A stretch of DNA of 51,598 bases from DAORHV01 sp964448405 (GTDB lineage: Bacteria; Patescibacteriota; Gracilibacteria; Peribacterales; Peribacteraceae). The translations under genes and the position numbers were made by a program. A model generated the notes under the pieces. That model saw only the letters and a program-made list of their open reading frames with translations, searched no databases and had not been told where the DNA came from. Location: assembly GCA_964448405.1 (NCBI GenBank), contig CAYUVW010000009.1, forward strand, positions 1-51,598, written 5' to 3'. Shown here one piece after another: positions 25,773 to 33,878 of the stretch. The stretch's first letter is position 1; every line of letters starts with the position of its first letter.

Positions 25773-26150
25773 ATGGCCAAAAAATCTCGTAATCCCATCG
25801 AAGTTTTGCGCGAACAGGGTGTGGATTTGGATAAAGCAAATCTGCCACCCAAAATGAAGGCGGACTTCGAAGCCTACAAGCAAAAGCTTGCGATAGAGGA
25901 TGAAGGTTTCAAGAAGGGTCTGAAGGAAGGAAAGGGGAGTCTTCCGCGCCGCGCCGCAGGTGCGCTGCTCTGGAACCCTGTGACGCGCACCGCCCTGTAC
26001 GGAGGACTTGGCACATATGGAGTCCTGACTGGATTGAAGCTTGCCAATATGCAGCCGAGTTGGCTGAATGCCGGTCAAATCGACCGCGCGTCGGATGCCA
26101 GTGCGAATCTCTTGCGTAGCTGGGGTGTCGGCTCGGCGCCAAAACCGTAG
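25773..26150 (+). CDS. Hypothetical protein (125 aa)
   Basis: A basic N-terminal half (MAKKSRNPIEVLREQGVDLD, then a Lys-rich helix) is followed by one weak hydrophobic segment (NPVTRTALYGGLGTYGVLTG). No family recognised. Downstream partner of the 138-aa gene. The spacer is pyrimidine-rich (TTCTCATTCTTCTCTTACCC) with no Shine-Dalgarno sequence. Confidence 0.65.
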   Translation: MAKKSRNPIEVLREQGVDLDKANLPPKMKADFEAYKQKLAIEDEGFKKGLKEGKGSLPRRAAGALLWNPVTRTALYGGLGTYGVLTGLKLANMQPSWLNAGQIDRASDASANLLRSWGVGSAPKP

Positions 26151-26185
26151 TTCGTATTGTTCGCAAAATTTCGTTGCGACTGTGG

Positions 26186-26191
26186 TATACT
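26186..26191 (+). promoter_or_regulatory. -10 element of the lemA-TPM operon
   Basis: TATACT; predicted start about 26198, leaving a ~21-nt pyrimidine-rich leader before the ATG at 26219. The nearer ATG at 26197 opens a different, short frame. Confidence 0.55.
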
Positions 26192-26218
26192 CCGCCATGT
26201 CTTTTCTCCCTGCATTTC

Positions 26219-26809
26219 ATGAAAAAGTTTTCTCCATGGATCATCGTTCTTGGTGTCGCCGTGGTACTGATCGGCTGGCTCGTAATGTCCTATAACGGCC
26301 TTGTCAGTGCCAAGGGCAATGCGGACAACCAATGGGCGCAGGTGGAAACGCAGTATCAGCGTCGATTCGATTTGATTCCGAATTTGGTGAGCACAGTGAA
26401 GGGTGCGGCAAACTTTGAGCAGGAGACGTTCCGTGCCGTCACGGAGGCCCGCAGCGCTTGGGCACAGGCCAAAACCGTGGGCGACCGCGGCCAGGAGATT
26501 CAGGCTGCCGGCACATTCGATGGCGCCCTGTCTCGTTTGCTTGTGACGGTAGAGGCCTATCCTCAGCTTCAGGCTACGCAGGCCTTCCGCGACCTTATGA
26601 CGCAGTTGGAGGGCACCGAAAACCGCATTGCCGTTGCACGCAAGGATTACAACGACGCCGTACTGAGTTACAACCTCCAGGTTCGTCGTTTTCCGGGCAA
26701 TGTCGCTGCAATGATTTTCGGCTTTGCTCCCGAGAAGCCATTTGACGCTGCTCCAGGCAGTGACACTGCTCCCGCAGTGGACTTCGGCACCAGTGCCAGC
26801 GCCAACTAA
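26219..26809 (+). CDS. lemA: LemA family protein
   Basis: This 196-residue protein has an N-terminal membrane anchor (SPWIIVLGVAVVLIGWLV) followed by the LemA helical bundle. The family block is clear: YNGLVSAKGNADNQWAQVET, RRFDLIPNLVSTVKG, ENRIAVARKDYNDAV and VRRFPGNVAA. LemA proteins are short-N-out envelope proteins of unknown biochemical role, usually paired with a TPM-domain protein. That partner is the next gene here, 20 bp downstream. Confidence 0.93.
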   Translation: MKKFSPWIIVLGVAVVLIGWLVMSYNGLVSAKGNADNQWAQVETQYQRRFDLIPNLVSTVKGAANFEQETFRAVTEARSAWAQAKTVGDRGQEIQAAGTFDGALSRLLVTVEAYPQLQATQAFRDLMTQLEGTENRIAVARKDYNDAVLSYNLQVRRFPGNVAAMIFGFAPEKPFDAAPGSDTAPAVDFGTSASAN

Positions 26810-26829
26810 TCGTTCCGCGCCCATCACCG

Positions 26830-27729
26830 ATGCGATCCGCACCTTCATCAGCGATTTGTCCCATGGCACTCGTCGCGGTGCTCTGTATTACCTGCACGCC
26901 GCTTGCGCATGCGTACGACGTTCCGCCGAACGACGGCTTTGTGACGGACGCTTCGGGTGTTGTGCCGGCGTTGCTGACACCCGAGCAAGATGCCGCACTC
27001 GAGAAGGTGATTACCGATTACCAGGCGAGCACCAGCAACCAAATTGCGGTCGTGATCGTGCGCTCGCTGAACGACGAAGCGATTGAAGAGGTGTCGCTGC
27101 AAATCGCCCGCAAATATGGAATCGGTACCGAGCAGCACGACAACGGCATTCTCCTGCTTCTTTCGTATGACGATCGAGCTGTGCGAATGGAAGTTGGCTA
27201 CGGCTTAGAAGGGGCCGTACCGGATATCGTTGCGAACGGAATCATTGATATGGATATGATTCCAAAGCTTCGTGCCCGTGACTATGGCGGTGCAATTGCC
27301 GCCGCCGTCGACTCGCTGCAGAAACACATCGGCAATGAATACACCGCAGAACGTTACGCAAAGACTGCCGACGATGGCGGTGGCATCGGTGTCTATGGTT
27401 TGTTCATGGGTTTTCTTTTCTTGCAGTGGCTGTTGTCCATTTTGGCACGCACGAAGTCTTGGTGGTTGGGCGGGGTTTTCGGATTTTTCGGCGGCATAAC
27501 ACTCGCTATTCTTTTCGGTTGGTGGCTGTCTATACCGGTGCTCATTGTCATCGGTTTATTGCTGGATTTCGTTGTGTCGCGCAACTACCGCGCCCGCGGT
27601 CCTACCAGCTGGTGGGCCGGCGGAGGCTGGGGGCCGGGTGGTGGTGGGCGTTTTGGAGGCGGCGGTGGGGGATTCGGCGGTTTCGGTGGCGGCAGCTTTG
27701 GCGGCGGTGGCGCCACCGGTCGCTGGTGA
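26830..27729 (+). CDS. TPM-domain (YgcG/DUF477 family) membrane protein
   Basis: A signal peptide ending near CTPLAHA is followed by a TPM domain at about residues 35-165 (VTDASGVVPALLTPEQDAAL, QIAVVIVRSLNDEAIEE, DNGILLLLSYDDRAVRMEVG). Two or three transmembrane helices follow, then a Gly-rich tail (GGGGRFGGGGGGFGGFGGGS). This is the standard layout of the YgcG-type partner of LemA, and a role in envelope maintenance is assumed for the family. The tail resembles those said to aid secretion or low-complexity contact. Confidence 0.92.
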   Translation: MRSAPSSAICPMALVAVLCITCTPLAHAYDVPPNDGFVTDASGVVPALLTPEQDAALEKVITDYQASTSNQIAVVIVRSLNDEAIEEVSLQIARKYGIGTEQHDNGILLLLSYDDRAVRMEVGYGLEGAVPDIVANGIIDMDMIPKLRARDYGGAIAAAVDSLQKHIGNEYTAERYAKTADDGGGIGVYGLFMGFLFLQWLLSILARTKSWWLGGVFGFFGGITLAILFGWWLSIPVLIVIGLLLDFVVSRNYRARGPTSWWAGGGWGPGGGGRFGGGGGGFGGFGGGSFGGGGATGRW

Positions 27730-27798
27730 GATTAAGAAAATTAAGGAATAAGTGCTGTCAAAACAGTGTTTCGTTGTACAAAAGAATTGCAAAAATTG

Positions 27799-27804
27799 TA
27801 GACT
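27799..27804 (+). promoter_or_regulatory. -10 element of the 309-aa secreted protein gene
   Basis: TAGACT, 8 nt before the ATG at 27813. Confidence 0.45.
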
Positions 27805-27812
27805 CACATTCT

Positions 27813-28742
27813 ATGAAACTCGCATCATTGCTTTTGTCGACGGGCATGTTTTTCACGGTAGCCATCCCGACAGTTTCGGCGGCTACCATAACTACGGGAG
27901 GAGTTGGCACTCTTACTGTTAGCTCATCGGAAGCTCCTATCATCGGATCTGTACCCCAGGGCGCCTCGCGCGTGCATGTGATGACGTTGAATCTTTCCGC
28001 ATCGTGCGATGCGGATATTGCAATCAGTCAGATTGATGTGCGGCACGTCGGCTTGGGAGCGGTTTCCGATATCATCGGACTGTATCTCATGAGCGATACC
28101 ACACGCATTTCTCGCTCCGTTGCCTTTGACCACAGCGGAGATGCCTCGTTGCGCCTGCGCTCGTTTACACTGCCAAAATGCGGCGCAGCTAGAGTAAAGC
28201 TACTTGCGGATTTCTCTCGCGATGCCAACGTTGCGTCCGAGCATGGCGTGGAAATCACCAGCTCGGCTGGTGTGGTCTCTACTGCGAAGGAGGTCATTGT
28301 TGAACATGCAGCAAGCGACATGACGTTTGCCACTTCGCGTACCAATGGCGGCGAGCTTACGGTGAAGTTTTTATCGGCGGCCTCCAGATTGGTCCGCTAC
28401 GGACGCACCGAAACGGTTGCGCGTTTGCAATTGAGTGCCGACGCCAAAAGCGGCCACATTCTGCGGTCGATAACGCTTACGAACGATGCGTCCGCGCGCG
28501 ATATGGACCTCATCAATTTATCACTGCAGACCACCTCTGGAAAAATCTTGACTGTCGTCGCGCAGCGAATGAAGGGCAAACAAGTCACACTGGAGTTTCA
28601 GCCGACGTATATTCTGAATTCCAGCCAGACGGTGGTGCTGCTGCTCAAGGCCCAAATCAACGGTTCAATCACCCGGAAAATCAACTTCATTCTCGAAGAA
28701 GAATCGGACTTGGATGCCAGTCCGTACCGTAGCCGCAACTGA
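27813..28742 (+). CDS. Secreted beta-rich hypothetical protein (309 aa)
   Basis: Signal peptide MKLASLLLSTGMFFTVAIPT with cleavage near VSAA. The mature part is beta-strand-rich and low in charge (GGVGTLTVSSSEAPIIGSVP, SHGVEI-type strands, LQTTSGKILTVVAQRMKGKQ) and has two Cys. It resembles repeated Ig-like or adhesin-type folds, but no family is recognised. The upstream frame belongs to the Gly-rich tail of the TPM gene and is rejected as part of the protein. Confidence 0.72.
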   Translation: MKLASLLLSTGMFFTVAIPTVSAATITTGGVGTLTVSSSEAPIIGSVPQGASRVHVMTLNLSASCDADIAISQIDVRHVGLGAVSDIIGLYLMSDTTRISRSVAFDHSGDASLRLRSFTLPKCGAARVKLLADFSRDANVASEHGVEITSSAGVVSTAKEVIVEHAASDMTFATSRTNGGELTVKFLSAASRLVRYGRTETVARLQLSADAKSGHILRSITLTNDASARDMDLINLSLQTTSGKILTVVAQRMKGKQVTLEFQPTYILNSSQTVVLLLKAQINGSITRKINFILEEESDLDASPYRSRN

Positions 28743-28791
28743 TCACGCTTCATGTCGAGCGAACACGCTTTGGTTCCTGGTGCGGCTCGCG

Positions 28792-28797
28792 TATTCT
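28792..28797 (+). promoter_or_regulatory. -10 element of the 295-aa lipoprotein gene
   Basis: TATTCT, 8 nt before the ATG at 28806, with TTTGGT 17 nt upstream as a weak -35. Confidence 0.45.
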
Positions 28798-28805
28798 GGC
28801 GACCC

Positions 28806-29693
28806 ATGCGAACGGTGTTTGTTGCAACGGCCTGTCTACTTGTCTTGCTCGCCGGTTGTTCATCGTCATCCAAACGCGTGCCGTTGGCGCCGACGGAAGT
28901 ACTGCACCGCAGCGTAGTCGCAAGCAACACGCTTGATTCCTTTTCCTATGGGCTTCATGCGCTCTTCCATTCGTCGGGGAACGGCAGTATGTCCGCCATG
29001 AGCGGGTCGTTACAACTTACGGGGTCGCTTTTACACGAGCGTACGATTGCAACCGGCATGGGTATTGCGGACGTGACATTCGGCGATATCGAGCAGCCGG
29101 TTGGTCTGCGCTTCGAGGCGGCGTATGCGGTGGTTCCACATCAGCGCCCCACCATTCGCATCGATTCCATTTCGACGATGTCCGGCTCCGTGTTCCTGGA
29201 GCGTGACGCAGGGTCTCGCTGGATTTCCTTGCCACTGGACGACGCACATTCGCCATTGGAATCCACCGCTTCCATTGATCAGCGTTGGATCGCACTGCAA
29301 TCCTCAGCCATGCATGTCACCGAGGACCTTGGGCTGGTGTTGGTAGATGGGCGTGAAACGTACCACTACAGGGTTGCGCTGAATGTCGATGCGCTCGAAG
29401 CGATGTTCGGACGAGAGCAAAACAGCGATGTGCGACAAACGCTCCAAGATCATGTGCGTGGAGAGTTATGGATCGACGCCGACAGCTTCTTGCTGCGACA
29501 TGCATACTGGACGCTAGACGGTCTGCAGACCCCGCGTGGGCAGACGAGTGTTTCCTTGGATATCTGGCTGTTCGATCAGAATCGAGCAAAAGCAAAAGTC
29601 ACCCCACCCATGCCGAACCAGATTGAATATCCTGACGATGGTATCTTTGCCACCATTTTCTCAGGAGCGCTACTTCCCTTCCTCTCCCAGTAA
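28806..29693 (+). CDS. Lipoprotein, possibly LppX/LolA-like fold (295 aa)
   Basis: Signal peptide MRTVFVATACLLVLLAGC with lipobox LLAGC. The mature protein has the spacing of the LppX/LprG/LolA-like half-barrel family: an N-terminal helix (VLHRSVVASNTLDSFSYGLH), antiparallel strands, and near the end GELWIDADSFLLRHAYWTLD. Such proteins carry lipids or sense envelope state. The assignment rests on pattern resemblance only. Confidence 0.7.
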   Translation: MRTVFVATACLLVLLAGCSSSSKRVPLAPTEVLHRSVVASNTLDSFSYGLHALFHSSGNGSMSAMSGSLQLTGSLLHERTIATGMGIADVTFGDIEQPVGLRFEAAYAVVPHQRPTIRIDSISTMSGSVFLERDAGSRWISLPLDDAHSPLESTASIDQRWIALQSSAMHVTEDLGLVLVDGRETYHYRVALNVDALEAMFGREQNSDVRQTLQDHVRGELWIDADSFLLRHAYWTLDGLQTPRGQTSVSLDIWLFDQNRAKAKVTPPMPNQIEYPDDGIFATIFSGALLPFLSQ

Positions 29694-29698
29694 GGAGC

Positions 29699-29704
29699 TA
29701 TACT
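29699..29704 (+). promoter_or_regulatory. -10 element of the PKD-protein gene
   Basis: TATACT starting 6 nt after the previous stop codon; 13 nt to the ATG at 29718, so the leader is about 6 nt. Confidence 0.5.
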
Positions 29705-29717
29705 GCATACCGACGCA

Positions 29718-31910
29718 ATGCCAGACCCAAACACTCCTCCACCGCTCGACGGTATCACGCCAACTCCAGCACCTTCACCGGTGCCGGTTGCTCCGGTTGC
29801 CTCCACCCCACCCACTGTCGCAGCTGTTGCAGCTGCCGTTCCCGGCTCGCCGGTTGCTCCGGTTGTTCCGGGCGCTCCTCCTGCCGCAAAACCCAAAAAG
29901 GGCGGCGTCAGTCCGACCGTTGTCGTCTTCGCCATCATTGCGGTTGCGTACTGTCTGCCAGGATTATTCCTCTCGGCTATTTTTCCAACGCCAGATGGCA
30001 GCCTTGCTGAAGTGAAAACTGCAGGTTACGTGGTTTATGGGCTGGGATTCATGTTCTGGCTCGGACTAGGAATGCTTGGAATCATGCGTATTGGAACCAT
30101 TAAAGAGAAGCCCAAAATGCAGCGCATGGCCATGATTCGCCTGTGCGTGTTCGAAATCCCCATGCTGCTTGTGAGCGGTGTCGTCATCGGAATGATTTCC
30201 AGGCCACCGACGCTTACCCTGGACATCATTGCTCCGCTGACCGCCAGCGAACTGGTGTCGCCGCTGTCGGTGACCTTCGGCCTAGACAGTGCCAAGAAGA
30301 TTTTTGATCTCGAGAAACTTAAGCCGTTGAAGTACGAATGGGATATCGGCAACGACGGACTCATCGACCAAGAAACCTTTGATCCGAAGGCGACGTTCCT
30401 CTTTGCGAAGTCCGGCATTTTCTCGGTCGTGTGCCGTGTACTCATGACCAACAACACACGCAAAGTCGTTTCGCGCCGCCTCATCATTCCCAAGGCAAGC
30501 TTCGGCGTTGAGCCGCCCTATCCGATTATCGACGAGCCGACCAGCTTCACCCTTGAGCACTTATTCCCCAAGGGTGGCGACAGCAATACGCCGAAATTAG
30601 TGAAGGCCAAGTGGGACTTTGATGGCGACGGTAACGTGGATTACGAGAGCGATAAGCTCAACGCAGCATTTACCTATCACAAATTAGGATCGGTGAATGC
30701 GTCGGTTGTCATGACGCTCAGCAATCAAACGCAACAGACGCTCCAACGCATCGTGCAAGTGGTAAAGCCTCCCGTACAACCGTTCCCCATTACGCTCGAA
30801 ACAGAGCCGTCGACGTTGCTTGGCCCACCCCCGTTCGGCGTGTTGTTCGTGCTAAAAACGGCTGAGCCAATCGCCAACGTTTCCTGGAATTTCGGCGACC
30901 AGAAAAATGGCGAAGGACTGCGCGTTGCACACGTTTATAACGATGTCGGAAACTACACAGCCACCGCTATCGTTCGCTCCCAGAGCGGTGCCGTGGCGAA
31001 ACTGAGTCGCGTCGTCCGCATTACCAATCCGCTGGATATTCGTGATTTGTCGTTCGAGGGCAAGCCGAGCGTGCAAGGGTTTGCGATCACGGGTGAGGTT
31101 CCGCTGACCGTGAACATCACACCCATTACGACACAGCCGCTCATTTCTTTCTCGTGGGACGCACCCGGCGCGACCGAAGTGCTGACAACCGATAAGACAA
31201 TCAACGCCGTGTACCGCAAAGAGGGAAAGTATTTCCTGGACCTCATCGGTATCGATCCCGACCAAAATGTTATGCGTAAGCGCATTAGCGTGAGCGTGAA
31301 CAGCGCATCCTCCAATGTGCAGTTCACCATGGATCCACCTGCGCCCACGGCACCAGCACTGGTGAAGTTCGATGCATCCGACACGTTCATTTCGGCCGGC
31401 GAGGAAATCACCGGTTTTGAGTGGGACTTCGGCGACGGCTTCACTGCTGCCGATAAAACAAAGTTTTCCGGATCCCGCATTGAGCACCTCTACGAACGGC
31501 CCGGTACGTATACCATCACCTTGAACGTTCGCACGACGGCCGGAACTGTCTATACGGGCAAGCAGCAGTTGGTGGTCCGCGCACCGCTCATCGATGCCTG
31601 CTTCATTGCCAGTCGCAAGTCCGGCAAAGCACCGCTCGGCGTTCGTTTCGACACCGGTTGTTCCACAGGCGCTTTCACAACATGGTTGTGGGACTTCGGC
31701 GACGGATCGCAGAGCAACGAACAGAACCCAACGCACGTGTTCCTGAAGACCGGCGAGTTCCGCGTGGTGCTTGTTTCCACGGACAAAGACGGCTTGCGCA
31801 GTAGCAAAGAAACCACGATCTCCGTGACGGGCGAATCCGTTGCCCCTCCGCCAGAAACCACTGAACCATCCACGCCAATCGATTCACCTCCTTCTGAACC
31901 CACCCCATGA
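29718..31910 (+). CDS. PKD-repeat surface protein (730 aa)
   Basis: A Pro/Ala/Val-rich cytoplasmic stretch (1-60) precedes three hydrophobic segments at about 65-86, 104-122 and 138-158. About six tandem PKD-like beta-sandwich domains follow. Typical cores are KYEWDIGNDGLID, KWDFDGDGNVDYES, VSWNFGDQKNG, FEWDFGDGFTAADK and WLWDFGDGSQSNEQNPTHVF. The end is Pro/Ser/Thr-rich. PKD domains act as rigid spacers or in binding polysaccharide and protein at the surface. Its stop overlaps the start of a 32-aa membrane peptide (ATGA). Confidence 0.88.
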   Translation: MPDPNTPPPLDGITPTPAPSPVPVAPVASTPPTVAAVAAAVPGSPVAPVVPGAPPAAKPKKGGVSPTVVVFAIIAVAYCLPGLFLSAIFPTPDGSLAEVKTAGYVVYGLGFMFWLGLGMLGIMRIGTIKEKPKMQRMAMIRLCVFEIPMLLVSGVVIGMISRPPTLTLDIIAPLTASELVSPLSVTFGLDSAKKIFDLEKLKPLKYEWDIGNDGLIDQETFDPKATFLFAKSGIFSVVCRVLMTNNTRKVVSRRLIIPKASFGVEPPYPIIDEPTSFTLEHLFPKGGDSNTPKLVKAKWDFDGDGNVDYESDKLNAAFTYHKLGSVNASVVMTLSNQTQQTLQRIVQVVKPPVQPFPITLETEPSTLLGPPPFGVLFVLKTAEPIANVSWNFGDQKNGEGLRVAHVYNDVGNYTATAIVRSQSGAVAKLSRVVRITNPLDIRDLSFEGKPSVQGFAITGEVPLTVNITPITTQPLISFSWDAPGATEVLTTDKTINAVYRKEGKYFLDLIGIDPDQNVMRKRISVSVNSASSNVQFTMDPPAPTAPALVKFDASDTFISAGEEITGFEWDFGDGFTAADKTKFSGSRIEHLYERPGTYTITLNVRTTAGTVYTGKQQLVVRAPLIDACFIASRKSGKAPLGVRFDTGCSTGAFTTWLWDFGDGSQSNEQNPTHVFLKTGEFRVVLVSTDKDGLRSSKETTISVTGESVAPPPETTEPSTPIDSPPSEPTP

Positions 31911-32005
31911 AGCGCAATTCTCTCGTTCGACTGGTCGCATTGATCGGTGTCATTTCCATTGTTGCCGCCGCGCTCCTGCCGGCGCTCAGCGCGATTCCGT
32001 TCTAA
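31907..32005 (+). CDS. Small membrane peptide (32 aa), translationally coupled
   Basis: The ATG overlaps the TGA of the PKD gene (ATGA at 31907-31910). The peptide has a basic N-terminus (MKRNSLVR) and one hydrophobic helix (LVALIGVISIVAAALLPALS). The stop TAA at 32003-32005 lies 20 bp inside the 3' end of the convergent tsaD. Overlap, frame and the positive-inside pattern argue for a real gene. No family recognised. Confidence 0.55.
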   Translation: MKRNSLVRLVALIGVISIVAAALLPALSAIPF

Positions 32006-33020
32006 GGACGCTCAGTAGCGAACTCGTGGCGGCCGTGAGAAACGGCCGGTCCATCCATGTTGTGTCTTCGGCTGCCAAAAATTCACCTGCTGCGGCAATC
32101 ATTGCGCCATTGTCTGTGCAATATGCCAATTGCAACGGGTAGCGCAGCGCTTTGCCGTACTGCGTACACAGACGGTCGGCCATGGAGCGCAGGCGTTCAT
32201 TGGCCGAAACTCCGCCGACGATGTGTACTTCCTGCACTGCTGGATACGCTTTCAGTGCGCGTTCCAACTGCGTCAGAAGGTGCGTGCAAATGGCCCGCTC
32301 ATAACTGGCCGCAATGTCGGCTTTCTGCGAGGAGGTCAGATTGGAGGCGGTGTCGCGAAGCAGGTATTTCAGTGAGGTTTTCAGGCCTGAAAAACTGAAG
32401 TTATCGGATCCTGACATGGGCAAAGGGAACGCGTGCGCCCGTTCATTGCCGTCTTGTGCGAGTGCGGCCAGCTGGGGACCGCCTGGGTAACCGAGTCCGA
32501 GCAGGACGGCACCTTTGTCGAATGCCTCACCTGCGGCGTCGTCGACGGTCGTCCCCACCCGCGTGCCGGTAATGTGCGACGTTCGGTGCCAGAGGTCTGT
32601 GTGGCCGCCGGAGACGGACAGTGTAAGAATGGGGAATTGCGGGGCTTTGTCGCAACCGAGCCATGTTGAACTTAGGTGCCCCAAGGTGTGATGCACGGGG
32701 ATGACCGGCAATTTCCAAAGTGCACCAAGCGTGCGTGCGGTGGTGGTGCCGACCAAAAGCGAGCCAAGCAGTCCGGGGCACGTTGTCACAGCGATTGCAT
32801 CCAAGTCATTGTTGGTGAGCCCGGCGTCCTTCAATGCTTTATCGATAACCGGCAAGACGCATTCCACCTGCTTGCGAGCGGCATATTCCGGAATAACGCC
32901 GCCGGTAGACCCGAAATCGCGCTTGGAACTGGCGATGACGCAACTACGAACCTCCCGGCCGTTTTCTACGATTGCGGCAGAGGTTTCATCGCACGATGTT
33001 TCGAGTCCCAAGATACGCAC
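31986..33020 (-). CDS. tsaD: tRNA N6-threonylcarbamoyladenosine synthase subunit TsaD
   Basis: Transfers the threonylcarbamoyl group to A37 of ANN-decoding tRNAs with TsaB and TsaE (not in the window). The 344 residues carry the full set: MRILGLETSCDETSAAIVEN, the metal-binding histidines in VHHTLGHL, the LSVSGGHTDL nucleotide loop, FSFSGLKTSL and VGGVSANERLR. The start is GTG at 33020. Its 3' end overlaps the small membrane-peptide gene by 20 bp. It is divergent from lgt. Confidence 0.96.
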   Translation of the reverse strand: MRILGLETSCDETSAAIVENGREVRSCVIASSKRDFGSTGGVIPEYAARKQVECVLPVIDKALKDAGLTNNDLDAIAVTTCPGLLGSLLVGTTTARTLGALWKLPVIPVHHTLGHLSSTWLGCDKAPQFPILTLSVSGGHTDLWHRTSHITGTRVGTTVDDAAGEAFDKGAVLLGLGYPGGPQLAALAQDGNERAHAFPLPMSGSDNFSFSGLKTSLKYLLRDTASNLTSSQKADIAASYERAICTHLLTQLERALKAYPAVQEVHIVGGVSANERLRSMADRLCTQYGKALRYPLQLAYCTDNGAMIAAAGEFLAAEDTTWMDRPFLTAATSSLLSVLRTESR

Positions 33021-33044
33021 GAGTGGCGGGAGAGAAGGAAAGGG

Positions 33045-33050
33045 CTACAA
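33045..33050 (+). promoter_or_regulatory. Possible -10 element of lgt
   Basis: TACAAT, 27 nt before the lgt ATG at 33078. No Shine-Dalgarno sequence in the leader. Confidence 0.35.
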
Positions 33051-33077
33051 TCCGTGCATAGTGTACGGCATTCCTTC

Positions 33078-33878
33078 ATGCAGTTCTTCCCGACCCGCAC
33101 AATTGCGCTCGCCATCGGCCCGCTGAGTATTCATTGGTATGGGCTTATGTACCTGCTCGGCTTTGTCATTGGTATGTGGCTGCTGCCGCGTTTGCAGAAT
33201 TATCGAGGACTTTCTTTGGACGCCAAGCAGCGTGAATCGCTGGTCTTGCATGTGTTCTTCGGCGTGCTGTTCGGAGGACGACTTGGATTCGTTTTGTTCT
33301 ACGGTTTGCCGTTCTTCCTACAGCACCCCATGCAGATCTTTGCCGTTTGGCAGGGCGGCATGTCGTCGCATGGCGGCTTTCTTGGGGTCATACTTCTGCT
33401 GTTGCTGTTTTGCCACAGACAAAAAATTTCGGTGCTGCATCTCGCCGATACGCTCATGGTTCCGGTGGCCATTGGCTTGGCATTGGGCAGAGTGGGGAAT
33501 TACATCAACTTGGAGTTGTACGGAACGGTGACGACGTTGCCCTGGGGCATGGCCATACCCGGAGTCGAAGGGCTGCGTCATCCGACGCAGATCTATGCCG
33601 TCATGAAGGATCTGCTCATTGCGGCACTGTGTTTCCTGCATCTCAAACGTACGCATGGCATGGAGCAGGCGGCAGGAAAGACTGCAGCGCTGTTCCTTCT
33701 GCTCTACGGCATGTTGCGCTGCATTGTGGAATATTTCCGTGACCAGGCACCGTATGGGTATTTCGATGTCATCGGCATTCCTGTCAGTCGCGGCCAGTTG
33801 CTCACACTGCCGGTGATTGCGCTTGGCTTTCTCTTGTGGCTGTTTCTTTGGAGGCGCAATACGCGTGCAGATGTTTAG
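33078..33878 (+). CDS. lgt: Prolipoprotein diacylglyceryl transferase
   Basis: Moves diacylglycerol from phosphatidylglycerol to the lipobox Cys, the first step of lipoprotein maturation, and matches the lipoprotein genes in this window. This 266-residue membrane protein has about seven helices. Motifs: IGPLSIHWYGLMYLLGF, the catalytic-region MSSHGGFLG, and the signature GRVGNYINLELYG followed by RHPTQIYAV. The start at 33078 gives the usual N-terminus; the frame extends upstream only antisense to tsaD. The stop overlaps that of the Mur ligase by 4 bp (TTAG). Confidence 0.95.
   Translation: MQFFPTRTIALAIGPLSIHWYGLMYLLGFVIGMWLLPRLQNYRGLSLDAKQRESLVLHVFFGVLFGGRLGFVLFYGLPFFLQHPMQIFAVWQGGMSSHGGFLGVILLLLLFCHRQKISVLHLADTLMVPVAIGLALGRVGNYINLELYGTVTTLPWGMAIPGVEGLRHPTQIYAVMKDLLIAALCFLHLKRTHGMEQAAGKTAALFLLLYGMLRCIVEYFRDQAPYGYFDVIGIPVSRGQLLTLPVIALGFLLWLFLWRRNTRADV

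Noticed and set aside
26197..26295. ATG at 26197, 5 nt after TATACT, as a leaderless start
   Set aside because: It opens a short frame unrelated to LemA. The LemA frame starts at 26219 with the proper membrane anchor.
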